Below are positions 8,727 to 17,287 of a stretch of 64,000 nucleotides of DNA, in pieces. The notes below the pieces were generated by a model, which did not search any database, had not been told where the DNA came from, and saw only the letters and a list, made by a program, of their open reading frames with translations. The stretch's first letter is position 1. Each line of letters starts with the position of its first letter. A program made the position numbers and the translations under genes. Location of the stretch: the NCBI GenBank assembly GCA_942492935.1, contig OW818654.1, positions 3,162,001-3,226,000 of the forward strand, given 5' to 3'. The stretch is from JANJUO01 sp942492935. Its GTDB lineage: Bacteria > Bacteroidota > Ignavibacteria > Kapaibacteriales > UBA2268.

Positions 8727-10115
8727 TTATGTCTTTTTAGAAAAAATCAGTGGAATTCGCCATTTAGTGAAATTGAAAATATCAAATGATTCCCAACTAA
8801 CTTTAATTGTAAGCAAAATACCTAATGCTCCTGTAATAAAATTGCCTAACCACATTGCTAAAAATGGAGAAACATATCCCCTATCACCAAGTTTTTCGCC
8901 CCCTATCAAACATGCCCAATAAATGATATAGAATACAAGTGTCATTCCTGCACTCCAGCCAAAACTGCCACCTTTTGTAATAATCCCCAAAGGTGCGCCA
9001 ACGAATACAAAAACAATACACGCAAAAGGCAGAGCATATTTTTTTTGAATTTCTATTTCATATTGTTTCATTCTTTGGTCTAAGTTATTCATTTGGTATA
9101 AATCAGATTCTAAAACTGAATACATAAAATTAATACGCTTACTAACTTTAACAATAGCAGTTAAACGGCTCGTATCAATTGATTTCTCTTGAAGTGAATC
9201 TGGTTTTGGTACAGATTGAGTATATTTTATTTTGCCAAGTGCATATTTTGCTTCCTCTTGAGCTAATTTTTTATTACTTTTTTGGATTTTTATATAATTA
9301 TCTCTTGCTGAATTTACAATCTCTTGCATATCTGCAATTCTCATTTCTCTGTCACCACGAGTTCCGCCTTCAGCTTCAGATTTTTCAAAAGAAAAACCTC
9401 TCGCAGGCAATAAAATCTGGTATTCCGTAAATTCAATAACTTTGTAATTATTTACATTATTTGATAAGGACTGATGCACTTCACCATTATACAAAGTCAT
9501 TTTTAAATTCTTAAAATCAGGAGTAAATTTAACAATACCTGTATCGGCAGAAATTATATTTCTACCGTGAACTTTTGTTAAATCATAGATTGTAACTCCG
9601 AACAATGTGCCTGAAATAGAATCAACTTTTCTTGAAAGAATAGTATATCCATCTAATTGTGTGGAAAATTGTCCCGGGTCTATCGAAAATGTTGGTTTTG
9701 TTTGCATTATATCAAATTGCAAAGTCTTAGCTTTGTGATTAGATTCGGGAAGAATAATGTCATTAAACAAATACAACAAATATGAAAGTAAAACAGATGC
9801 AATTATAACAGGCATCATCATTCTGATTAAACTACCGCCACTTGCTTTTATAACTGTAACTTCATTTGCAGCAGACATTGAACCAAACGCCATTAAAGTA
9901 GAAAATAATACTGCTACTGGAACAGCAAGAATTACCATCCAAGAAACATTGTAAACTATCAGCTGAATAATCACCCATTCACTCAAACCCTTTCCAACCA
10001 AAGTTTCAAGAGTATTCATTATGAATTGCATCAGATAAATAAAAATGATTAAAGAAAAACCAAAAGTAAATGGTGCAATGTGTGATTTCAATATATATCT
10101 GTCAATTAAATTCAA
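8727..10115 (-). CDS. LptF/LptG family lipopolysaccharide export permease
   Basis: The protein is a YjgP/YjgQ-type inner-membrane subunit of the LptB2FG transporter, which extracts lipopolysaccharide from the inner membrane. It opens with LIDRYILKSHIAPF, the standard family start, followed by three hydrophobic segments. A large periplasmic part with a charged coiled-coil-like stretch (about 245-340) comes next, then three more hydrophobic segments from about residue 350. At 462 residues it is longer than the E. coli proteins (about 360), the excess being the periplasmic insert. The start codon is TTG at 10115 with TTGGAT upstream; the next in-frame ATG would remove the conserved N-terminus. 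F versus G cannot be told apart. Confidence 0.9.
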   Translation of the reverse strand: MNLIDRYILKSHIAPFTFGFSLIIFIYLMQFIMNTLETLVGKGLSEWVIIQLIVYNVSWMVILAVPVAVLFSTLMAFGSMSAANEVTVIKASGGSLIRMMMPVIIASVLLSYLLYLFNDIILPESNHKAKTLQFDIMQTKPTFSIDPGQFSTQLDGYTILSRKVDSISGTLFGVTIYDLTKVHGRNIISADTGIVKFTPDFKNLKMTLYNGEVHQSLSNNVNNYKVIEFTEYQILLPARGFSFEKSEAEGGTRGDREMRIADMQEIVNSARDNYIKIQKSNKKLAQEEAKYALGKIKYTQSVPKPDSLQEKSIDTSRLTAIVKVSKRINFMYSVLESDLYQMNNLDQRMKQYEIEIQKKYALPFACIVFVFVGAPLGIITKGGSFGWSAGMTLVFYIIYWACLIGGEKLGDRGYVSPFLAMWLGNFITGALGILLTIKVSWESFDIFNFTKWRIPLIFSKKT

Positions 10116-10495
10116 TTTATATCCAAATTTTTAAATTCCAATTCCGCAAGAAATCAAATTTAACAATAAAATACAAATTTTCATTAATGTTTATTCTAAA
10201 AGTAAAAATAAATTATATTAAATGTTAGAATAAATAACTTCGAACAATACTTCTGACGTCTAATACCATATTGTTTTCAAAGATAAAAGTTATAAATCTT
10301 TGAAAAACTCATAAAAATTAAATGTCTTTAACATAAAAATCACCTATAAGTCTATCAACTCCGTAAGTGTCTAATGTGTATTAAAAAGCATTGATTCCAG
10401 TTGATTTTATCAAGGATAATATCAAAAATAAAAAAACTACTCCAATCTTTTTTGCAACGTAAGAGTAGTTTAGACTTTGGTTTAGTTTTTTATTT
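10116..10495. other. Intergenic stretch with no recognised gene
   Basis: This AT-rich spacer lies between the LptF/G gene and the terminator that follows. It includes a short inverted pair, ACTACTC near 10437 and GAGTAGT near 10464. A 64-codon ORF at 10401-10595 is lysine- and isoleucine-rich, overlaps the terminator and has no family signal, so I do not call it. No other structure was seen. Confidence 0.5.
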
Positions 10496-10534
10496 AAAAA
10501 AGCAAAGAATTCACAAAAAAATCTTTGCTTTTTT
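10496..10534 (-). terminator. Rho-independent-type terminator after the 10558-11838 gene
   Basis: A stem of AAAAAGCAAAGA paired with TCTTTGCTTTTT (about 12 bp, 13-nt loop) is flanked by A and T runs, so it could work in both directions. It sits 24 nt beyond the minus-strand stop at 10558. Confidence 0.7.
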
Positions 10535-10557
10535 TAAAAACATAGTAAGAAAAAAGT

Positions 10558-11838
10558 TTAGAAAGTATATTCAATTCCACCAGAAAATATATTGAAATTA
10601 CTAACATTATAATCAAGAAAAACTGCAAAATTTCCAAAAGATTTTCTTACTCCAACAGTCCATTTAAAGTTGGAATCTGTAACAGTTAAATGAGAAGTTT
10701 GTGGATTCTTATCACCCGGAAATCCTGGAGTAGGTTCAAAATTTGGATTTTCATCAGATATTTTGTCAATTAATCCAAGTTGCCATTGTATTTCTATAGG
10801 TAAATGGTATTTGTAAGTAGATTTAATTTCAATCATTTCATAAGAAAAACCTGAATAAACATCAATAATATCCTTGAAACTTTTGCTAAAATGAATGTTG
10901 AAATTATACATTGTTGCGTCAGCATTCAATTCAGCTTTGGTAACGCCAACAGTATTTTGAAGATTTGTACCCTGATAAACAGCTTGAATTGCCATATCGA
11001 ATGGTCTTTCATCTTCAGCATCAATATAATTACTACCAAAATACTGTGATATAGAATGTTTAAGACCAACACCCCAGAATGAAAAATCACCGATTGTTTC
11101 GCCAAGATTAACTGATGGTATAAATCTTAATAATAATTCTGTTCCAAACAAAGACCCAATTTCAATTTGTGGAATTGCAGCATAAACAGTATTCAAATTA
11201 GAGCCGCCATATAAAGCAAATCTTTCAGGAAATCCAACTATCGAATTAGCAATTGAATCTTTCAAACTTTGTGGAATCAAAGGATTTGAATACAATGGAT
11301 GTGCTTGTAACAAACTGAACAAAGTATCGTGAGGAAGTATAAATTCTGTATTTCCTGCACCTAATGCTGTTGATGCTTTTGTTGGAATTTTAATGTTTTT
11401 CTTATCATACACACCATCATACATAAGATTTAGAAATAAATATCTCACCAATCCAGCTGTATCAATGCTTTTTATGGATAACCCATCTAATTTAATAAAT
11501 GAAAATGCTTTGTCATAAGCAAATGAATCTGCAGGCATTACTGGAGCGTAAGACTTTAAATCGTCAGCAACAAAACCCAGCATATTTTGCAATCCAACTC
11601 TAAAGTAGGGCTTGTCAACTTTATGTGGTATGTATGCTTGATTAAAAAATCTTGTATTAGAAGTTCCATTTACTACTGTAACAACAGGTTGTAAAAATGG
11701 AATTCCATTCGTTTCAAACAAATCTTTACTAAACATTCTTGCTAATTCAACCGTGTAACTATTAGCAGTTTGACCGAAAGTCAAATTACTACAAAAAAAA
11801 GTAAACAATATAATACATAAACTTAGTATGCTTTTCAT
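10558..11838 (-). CDS. Predicted outer-membrane beta-barrel protein of unknown function
   Basis: The 426-residue protein has a clear signal peptide (hydrophobic residues 4-20, cleavage near FGQ at 21-23). The C-terminal half is a series of alternating-polarity strands ending in GGIEYTF, the aromatic-terminated last strand typical of outer-membrane barrels. The N-terminal half has long loops. It may be distantly related to the DUF6588-like exported proteins of Bacteroidota, but I cannot confirm this. It follows the small membrane-protein gene on the same strand with a 16-nt gap and is followed by a strong terminator, so it is probably the end of the BI-1/TPR unit. Confidence 0.65.
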   Translation of the reverse strand: MKSILSLCIILFTFFCSNLTFGQTANSYTVELARMFSKDLFETNGIPFLQPVVTVVNGTSNTRFFNQAYIPHKVDKPYFRVGLQNMLGFVADDLKSYAPVMPADSFAYDKAFSFIKLDGLSIKSIDTAGLVRYLFLNLMYDGVYDKKNIKIPTKASTALGAGNTEFILPHDTLFSLLQAHPLYSNPLIPQSLKDSIANSIVGFPERFALYGGSNLNTVYAAIPQIEIGSLFGTELLLRFIPSVNLGETIGDFSFWGVGLKHSISQYFGSNYIDAEDERPFDMAIQAVYQGTNLQNTVGVTKAELNADATMYNFNIHFSKSFKDIIDVYSGFSYEMIEIKSTYKYHLPIEIQWQLGLIDKISDENPNFEPTPGFPGDKNPQTSHLTVTDSNFKWTVGVRKSFGNFAVFLDYNVSNFNIFSGGIEYTF

Positions 11839-11854
11839 TCAATTTTCCGAATAT

Positions 11855-12034
11855 TTATTTTAATAATTTCTTTTTTATAATTACATATAAAGGCGCTGCT
11901 AAAACTAATAGTAAGAAAATAAAAGCAAAATTAAATATAAACCAAACTGAAACTTTCAACACAACCAATATCAATTTGATGAATAAATATGCGATTATCA
12001 ATGCAATACCACCTGCCAATATTTTTTTCAACAT
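11855..12034 (-). CDS. Small two-helix membrane protein (59 aa)
   Basis: This short ORF starts with ATG at 12034, has an AGGGAGA ribosome binding site 6 nt upstream, and stops at 11855. The product is almost entirely hydrophobic: LAGGIALIIAYLFIKLILVV and then FIFNFAFIFLLLVLAAPLYV, with lysines at both ends (KK near the start, KKKLLK at the end). That predicts two transmembrane helices. It lies 40 nt after the TPR gene and 16 nt before the barrel protein gene, all on the minus strand. No family is recognised. The good ribosome binding site and the dense hydrophobic pattern argue that it is real. Confidence 0.7.
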   Translation of the reverse strand: MLKKILAGGIALIIAYLFIKLILVVLKVSVWFIFNFAFIFLLLVLAAPLYVIIKKKLLK

Positions 12035-12074
12035 AAATTATCTCCCTGATTAAATAAAAAATTTAGTTTACCTA

Positions 12075-13184
12075 CTAAAAATTATTAGACTTAATTTCTT
12101 CGATTTTATTTAAAAAATAATCTCTTTTTTCAAAATTATTTTCTGCTAATTGTTGATATGCTTCAATTGCTTCATCAATTGCACCCTGTTGAAATAGTAT
12201 ATTTGCAATTGTTTCTGTAATTACTGTTGGTTTTGCATATTCTTCATAATCATCATCATACATAGTTTTTTCAGGAGTACTATGCTCTTTATTACCAACC
12301 ATTAAATCAAGTTCGTGAAAAACTTCCAAAGGATTTGAACGATATGATTTTAATGAACGTTCAATATCGAATAGTGAAATTTTCTGTTTCTTTCTTTTTT
12401 GATAAATGTAATAGTCAGGAATCAATTCAACTAAACCAGGAATTAAATCTGGTATTGAAGCATTAAATTTTATTGATGGCAATAATTTTGATTTTATTTC
12501 CAAATCAAAATTAAATCTTGATGACTTTGAATATTGTCTATTTAAATTTTGCTCAATGTTATTTGATTGATTATTAATTTCACTTTCCTCTTCAAACTCT
12601 TCATTTCCAAAATTCTCAACAATTTCTGCTTGAGTATTTACATCATTTTCAATGTAATATGCCTCTAATTCCACATTATCAGCTACTTCATCCAAATTAT
12701 AATCTTCAATTACTTTTTCATCTGAAATCAAATCATCTTCAATTAATTCAGAATCGTCTAAAATATTTTCAAAAGAATAATTTTCAATAGCTAATTCAGA
12801 ATCAGATTCCATTTCTTCATTAATTAATGTATCAGAATTATCAAAATTATTTTCAAATTCATCTGCATTTTCAATTAATTCATCAATTTCGGCACTATCG
12901 ATGGTAGATGCAACATTCATATTATCAATAGGGTTATCAATATTATCTTGTGCATTTTTAATAGTTTTAAATGCTGGAAATGCTTTTGCAGCATTGTCTA
13001 ATATGTTATGAGCCATTCCTGTATCTCCCAATCCTTTGTATGCTTTTGCTAAAATAGCAATAGCCGCAGGATAGTCAGGAAATTCTTTTAATCCTTCTTC
13101 GCATAACTGAATAGCATCTTCATAAAGTCCATTTCGTAATAGATGCTCCGCATCAACAGCAAAAAGAGGTGATATTTCTTCCAT
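12075..13184 (-). CDS. TPR-repeat protein with acidic middle region
   Basis: The 369-residue protein has TPR-like helices at both ends: about residues 8-75 (GLYEDAIQLCEEGLKEFPDY) and about 325-365 (GAIDEAIEAYQQLAENNFE). Between them, roughly 90-215, is a very acidic Asp/Glu/Asn-rich stretch that is probably disordered, then a basic segment (YQKRKKQKISLF). There is no signal peptide, so it is likely cytoplasmic and a protein-interaction scaffold. It begins one base after the BI-1 stop (13186 to 13184), which implies co-translation. No specific function can be assigned. Confidence 0.75.
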   Translation of the reverse strand: MEEISPLFAVDAEHLLRNGLYEDAIQLCEEGLKEFPDYPAAIAILAKAYKGLGDTGMAHNILDNAAKAFPAFKTIKNAQDNIDNPIDNMNVASTIDSAEIDELIENADEFENNFDNSDTLINEEMESDSELAIENYSFENILDDSELIEDDLISDEKVIEDYNLDEVADNVELEAYYIENDVNTQAEIVENFGNEEFEEESEINNQSNNIEQNLNRQYSKSSRFNFDLEIKSKLLPSIKFNASIPDLIPGLVELIPDYYIYQKRKKQKISLFDIERSLKSYRSNPLEVFHELDLMVGNKEHSTPEKTMYDDDYEEYAKPTVITETIANILFQQGAIDEAIEAYQQLAENNFEKRDYFLNKIEEIKSNNF

Positions 13185-13185
13185 A

Positions 13186-13893
13186 TTATCTTCTGAATAA
13201 TCTTAATAAAAATAGAAACAAATTTATAAAATCTAAGTACAACATCAAAGCACCAATGATAGCACCTTTAGTTACAACATCATTACCATACATTTGTATG
13301 TAGTGCATTTCTTTGATTTTTTGTGTATCATAAGCAGTCAAACCAGCAAAAACAATTACACCAATTACATTAATTACAAAGTGCATTGCAGAACTTTGTA
13401 AAAAGAAATTTACTATACTTGCAATTATAATACCTATTAAACCCATAAACATAAAACTGCCAACTGCACTTAAATCTTTTTTAGTAACATATCCAAATAA
13501 ACTCAATCCACCAAACATACCGGCTGTTATAAGAAATGTAGTATAAATTAAAGACTCATTATAATTCATCAATATCACCGAAAATGAAATGCCAGTTAGA
13601 ATTGAATATCCAAGAAAAGCCATAATTGCAGTTGTTGGGCTTAATTTTTCAATTCGGGCAGATAAAAATATCACTAATCCAAATTGTGCTAATATAATTG
13701 CCAAATAACCGAATGGAATATCTAAAACAGCATACTGAAGACCAGTTGCCATAAAGAAAATAGAAGTGAAAGCTGTTGCTAACAAACCACTTACCATCCA
13801 AGAATATACTTTTGTTAGGTACGCTCTTTGAGATTTTACTAAATCTAATGCTTGAGTACCAGAAAATGAATTAAAATCTAAATTTTTTTCCAT
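13186..13893 (-). CDS. BI-1/YccA family membrane protein
   Basis: The 235-residue protein has about seven hydrophobic segments after a short polar N-terminus. It shows the Bax inhibitor-1/YccA family pattern: RAYLTKVYSWMVSGL, GYSILTGISFSVIL, VTKKDLSAVGSFMFMGLIG and FAGLTAYDTQKIKEM. Bacterial members are inner-membrane proteins linked to FtsH regulation (YccA) or ion leak (BsYetJ). Its role here is unknown. It is the first gene of a unit with the TPR protein, and GGAAAC precedes the ATG. Confidence 0.9.
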   Translation of the reverse strand: MEKNLDFNSFSGTQALDLVKSQRAYLTKVYSWMVSGLLATAFTSIFFMATGLQYAVLDIPFGYLAIILAQFGLVIFLSARIEKLSPTTAIMAFLGYSILTGISFSVILMNYNESLIYTTFLITAGMFGGLSLFGYVTKKDLSAVGSFMFMGLIGIIIASIVNFFLQSSAMHFVINVIGVIVFAGLTAYDTQKIKEMHYIQMYGNDVVTKGAIIGALMLYLDFINLFLFLLRLFRR

Positions 13894-14084
13894 AATGTTT
13901 CCTATTCAACTACAAATTAATCCTCTAATTTACGAAAATATCTTTATTTTTCAAAAAAAAGTAAGATAATTATATTGATTATAAAATAAATAATTTTTTT
14001 AGAAATGTAAATCAGTAACAAATAGGTCAACATCAAATTGAAATTACTTATTCACCAAATGAAAGAATCAAGTGAAAAAAAAAA

Positions 14085-14158
14085 AAAATTAACTTTGTTA
14101 AAACCTTCCGAAGGTTTTGAACCTTCGGAAGGTTTATTGCCAAGTTAGATAAGAGCCA
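14085..14158. repeat. Double-palindrome module, copy 1
   Basis: The core at 14102-14134 is AACCTTCCGAAGGTT, then TTG, then AACCTTCGGAAGGTT. The second arm is the exact reverse complement of the first, and each arm is itself nearly palindromic. It can therefore fold as one 15-bp hairpin or as two small ones. A second copy with the same flanks (TAACTTTG before, CAAGTTAGATAAGAGCC after) occurs at 59650-59724. Both sit next to a REPIN-like element. Confidence 0.85.
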
Positions 14159-14192
14159 ATTTACAATAAAATAGAATTTTGGTTATTTTGTA

Positions 14193-14430
14193 AAAAATCT
14201 TTGAAATTCCGATATGGAATTAATGTTTATAACAGAAGAAACCCCATCCTAACCTTCTCCAAGGGGAAGGAATATATGTAAAGTCCTCCCCTTGAGACTA
14301 TTTAGGTGGGGTTTATAACTATTCAATCCCGCCGGGATAATTGGACTTACTCGTGTTCCTTCCCCTTGGGGAAGATTAAGTTGGGGTTTACATATATTTA
14401 ATCCCTATTGGGATTTTCAAAGAATTTCAT
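14193..14430. repeat. Composite inverted-end repeat (REPIN-like), copy 2
   Basis: The left end reads AATCTTTGAAATTCCGATATG and runs to TTTATAAC. The right end has the inverse order: TATATTTAATCCCTATTGGG, then ATTTTCAAAGAATTTC. Inside are two copies of the CCCC-AACCTAACCTTCCCC module in opposite senses, each with a TTCCCCTTGGGGAA-type palindrome. It occupies most of the gap between the BI-1 and LRR genes; no ORF of note lies in it. Confidence 0.8.
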
Positions 14431-14611
14431 TTTTATCATTACTTTACACATGTTCCAAATATTTCAAAATATACTATATTTTTTATTCAAATTAAATAGC
14501 AAATTTCAAATGATAAAACTTTTGAGTAGTTACAAAAAAAAATGATTCCTTATTGAAACTTTTCTTTTCATTTTGGGTTATTACTATTATTATAATTTTT
14601 TTGAGGTATTT

Positions 14612-15322
14612 ATGAAATTTTATATTCTAATTATTGTGTCAATTTTAGTAATTTCTTGTAATGAAGATTCTAATAAACCGACAATAAAAGAGAATCCTAT
14701 TCATATTCCTTGTAAGATTGGAAGTGATTCTATCGCAATTGATGCAAAATCAATAGTTCGTACATTTGAGAATTTAAGTTTTATTCCCGATTGTATTGGG
14801 AAGTGTATTGATTTAGAATCAATTGATTTTTCTAATAATAGCATTGATAGTATTCCTTTATGTATCGGAAATTTCAAGAAACTTGTGTTCTTAGGACTTA
14901 ATAACAATAATATTTCAATTCTTCCTGATAGTATTTGCTACTTAAGTAATTTATATAGCTTAATAGTAACTAATAATAATTTGAATTACTTACCTAATAA
15001 TATTGGTAATTTATCACATTTGAATACTTTGGCTGTATCTTATAATAATTTAACTTACATTCCAGAATCAGTAGGAAATCTCTCTAATCTTGAAATACTC
15101 GGATTAGCTGGCAATCGAATTGAACATTTACCTGCAAGCATTGGAAATTTGACTAAATTAAAAGTCCTACATATTGCAGATAATCAATTGTCTGAATTAC
15201 CTCCTTCAATCTTTACATTGCATAAAAATCTAAAAGAGCTGTATATTTATAACAACAAGTTTTCAGATGTATATTTAAAGAAAATCAAAGATTCATTTCC
15301 AAGTACAATTATTTACAATTGA
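14612..15322 (+). CDS. Leucine-rich-repeat lipoprotein
   Basis: I start this at ATG 14612, preceded by GAGG; the ORF opens 13 codons earlier in a tyrosine-rich stretch without a site. The 236-residue product has a lipoprotein-type signal (hydrophobic 3-14, candidate lipid cysteine C16 in VISC). It then has about six LRR units of 23 residues, such as LPNNIGNLSHLNTLAVSYNN and IPESVGNLSNLEILGLAGN, and a short C-terminal cap. This is the plant- or Leptospira-like IGNL type of LRR, used for protein binding at the cell surface. The binding partner is unknown. It stands alone between repeat regions. Confidence 0.85.
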   Translation: MKFYILIIVSILVISCNEDSNKPTIKENPIHIPCKIGSDSIAIDAKSIVRTFENLSFIPDCIGKCIDLESIDFSNNSIDSIPLCIGNFKKLVFLGLNNNNISILPDSICYLSNLYSLIVTNNNLNYLPNNIGNLSHLNTLAVSYNNLTYIPESVGNLSNLEILGLAGNRIEHLPASIGNLTKLKVLHIADNQLSELPPSIFTLHKNLKELYIYNNKFSDVYLKKIKDSFPSTIIYN

Positions 15323-15462
15323 TTTGAATTAAATTATAATCTGTTGAGTAGTGCAACAATAAATTTGTGGATGTCTATCATTGGTATGTTAATTTTGATA
15401 GTACTTTAATGATAAAATTTCTTACATCTTATTAAATTATCACGTAGTGATATTTATAGATT

Positions 15463-15833
15463 CCAACACTTTCAAAGTGTTGGACATCAAAATAACTTTA
15501 TAACCCCACCTAAATCCTCTCCATTTCGACTACGCTCAATGACCGGGAGGACTTTACATATTTTTCCTTCCCCTTGGGGAAGGTTAGGATGGGGTTTCTT
15601 GGTTACTCACATTCTACCACTACTTGATATTTATTAATTTCCAACACTTTCAAAGTGTTGGACATCAAAATAACTTTATAACCCCACCTAAATCCTCCCC
15701 ATTTCGACTACGCTCAATGACCGGGAGGACTTTACATATTATTCCTTCCTCTTGGGGAAGGTTAGGATGGGGTTTCTTGGTTACACACATTCAATCACTT
15801 CGTGATGTTTATAGATGTCCAACACTTTCAAAA
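15463..15833. repeat. 178-bp tandem duplication with partial third copy
   Basis: The segment beginning CCAACACTTTCAAAGTGTTGG occurs at 15463, 15641 and, truncated, at 15819, giving an exact 178-bp period. Each full unit holds that palindrome, then the CCCCACCTAAATCCTC ... GGGGAAGGTTAGGATGGGG inverted module. In its middle is a CGACTACGCTCAATGACCGGG stretch. The copies differ at only a few positions. A 70-codon ORF inside is a product of the repeat and is not called. The array fills most of the gap between the LRR and DUF4139 genes. Confidence 0.9.
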
Positions 15834-15940
15834 TGATGCTCATCTTAAAAAAAATTGATTTATTTTTTTTCCAAACAACTTTTTTAAAGTAATTCCGTTA
15901 TTAATGTTATTATTTTAACAAATAATTTTGGTTATAGATT

Positions 15941-17281
15941 ATGAAAAAATGTATTTTATTTCTTATTGTTGCACTCGTAGGAACAGCTTTCTCCCAAGAG
16001 CAAAAATCAATTGACATTACAATTTACAATAATAATCTTGGCGTGGTTAAAGATGTACGTGAATTTGACTTAAAAAAAGGTAATTCAATTATTTATCTTA
16101 GAGATATCCCAAATTTAATTGACGCAAGTTCTGTAAAGATTAATTTTGATGGGACTATTAATGAGCAGAATTATCGTTACGACTTGGCATCTATGGAAAA
16201 AATTCTTGAAAAATATATTGATAAAACCATCACTTTGAAAAATAAAGATGAGCAGATTACAGGTAAATTGATTACTGCTGGAAGACAAATTGTTATTCAA
16301 AAGCCAGAAGGTGGATTAGTTATGATTCCAAATGTTACGAATTACAACATTTCTGTTGATGAATTACCCGCTGGATTTATAACAAAGCCAACTCTTGTTT
16401 GGAATATCAACGTAAATAAATCAGGAAAGCAAAATATTGATGTATCTTATCATACAGAAGGAATTAGTTGGGAAGCTCAATATGTAGCATTACTAAATAA
16501 GGACGATTCTAAAATTTCGTTAAATTCTTGGGTAAGTATAACCAACAATACTGGAGCAACTTTCCAAAATGCAAATCTTAAATTGATGGCTGGGGAAGTT
16601 AATCGTACTAGAAATAAGGAAGTGGCGTTTAGAAGTTACCAAGACTTTAGTGAAGGTGGAGGAGGATTAACTGCGGCAGTTCAATTGGAAGAAAAATCTT
16701 TTTTTGAATATCATTTATATGAATTACAACGTAAGACTACTTTGATGAATAATGAAACAAAGCAAATCACATTATTTGAAGCAAATTCTATTCCAGTGAA
16801 TAAAAAGTTTGTTTATAATAGTTATTTTGGGGCTCAGAAATCAAATGCAAAAGTAATTTTGGAATTTGTAAATTCAAAAGAAAATAATCTTGGAATGCCA
16901 TTTCCTGCAGGTATTTTCAAAATAAATAAAGACGACGGCAGCAGTGTTGCATTTATAGGTGAAGACCAAATTAAACACACACCAAAAGATGAGAAAATTT
17001 CTCTTACTATTGGAGAAGCATTTGATGTTTTGGTAGAAGAATACACATTAAATACTGAAAGAATTTCTGATAAAGTATCAGAATCTGAATATGAAATTGT
17101 TTTAAAAAATAGAAAAGACACTGATATTACTATAGACGTGATTAAATATTTTGGGCAAAATCACAAACTAATCAGCTCAGATTATAAACCAGAATACAAA
17201 GGAACAGAAGCAACTTTCAAAGTACCAGTAAAGAAAAATTCTGAATTGAAGTTCAGGTACAAAGTACGAATTAGCTATTAA
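15941..17281 (+). CDS. DUF4139 domain protein, exported
   Basis: The 446-residue protein has a signal peptide (residues 1-19, ending FSQ). A body typical of DUF4139 follows: early ITIYNNNLGVVKDVREFDLKKG, then the WEAQYVA motif after TEGISW, then a beta-rich C-terminal part with repeated short strands. The biochemical role of DUF4139 is not established; these are secreted or surface proteins found across bacteria and eukaryotes. It is followed after 6 nt by the CapA-like gene, so the two are likely co-expressed. A TAATTTTG box at 15923-15930 may be its promoter, which would give a very short leader. Confidence 0.8.
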   Translation: MKKCILFLIVALVGTAFSQEQKSIDITIYNNNLGVVKDVREFDLKKGNSIIYLRDIPNLIDASSVKINFDGTINEQNYRYDLASMEKILEKYIDKTITLKNKDEQITGKLITAGRQIVIQKPEGGLVMIPNVTNYNISVDELPAGFITKPTLVWNINVNKSGKQNIDVSYHTEGISWEAQYVALLNKDDSKISLNSWVSITNNTGATFQNANLKLMAGEVNRTRNKEVAFRSYQDFSEGGGGLTAAVQLEEKSFFEYHLYELQRKTTLMNNETKQITLFEANSIPVNKKFVYNSYFGAQKSNAKVILEFVNSKENNLGMPFPAGIFKINKDDGSSVAFIGEDQIKHTPKDEKISLTIGEAFDVLVEEYTLNTERISDKVSESEYEIVLKNRKDTDITIDVIKYFGQNHKLISSDYKPEYKGTEATFKVPVKKNSELKFRYKVRISY

Positions 17282-17287
17282 ATTTAG

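Noticed and set aside
10401..10595. Plus-strand 64-codon ORF
   Set aside because: It is Lys/Ile-rich, runs through a terminator stem and overlaps the end of the barrel gene on the other strand.
15624..15836. Plus-strand 70-codon ORF
   Set aside because: It lies entirely in the 178-bp tandem repeat and only translates repeat modules.
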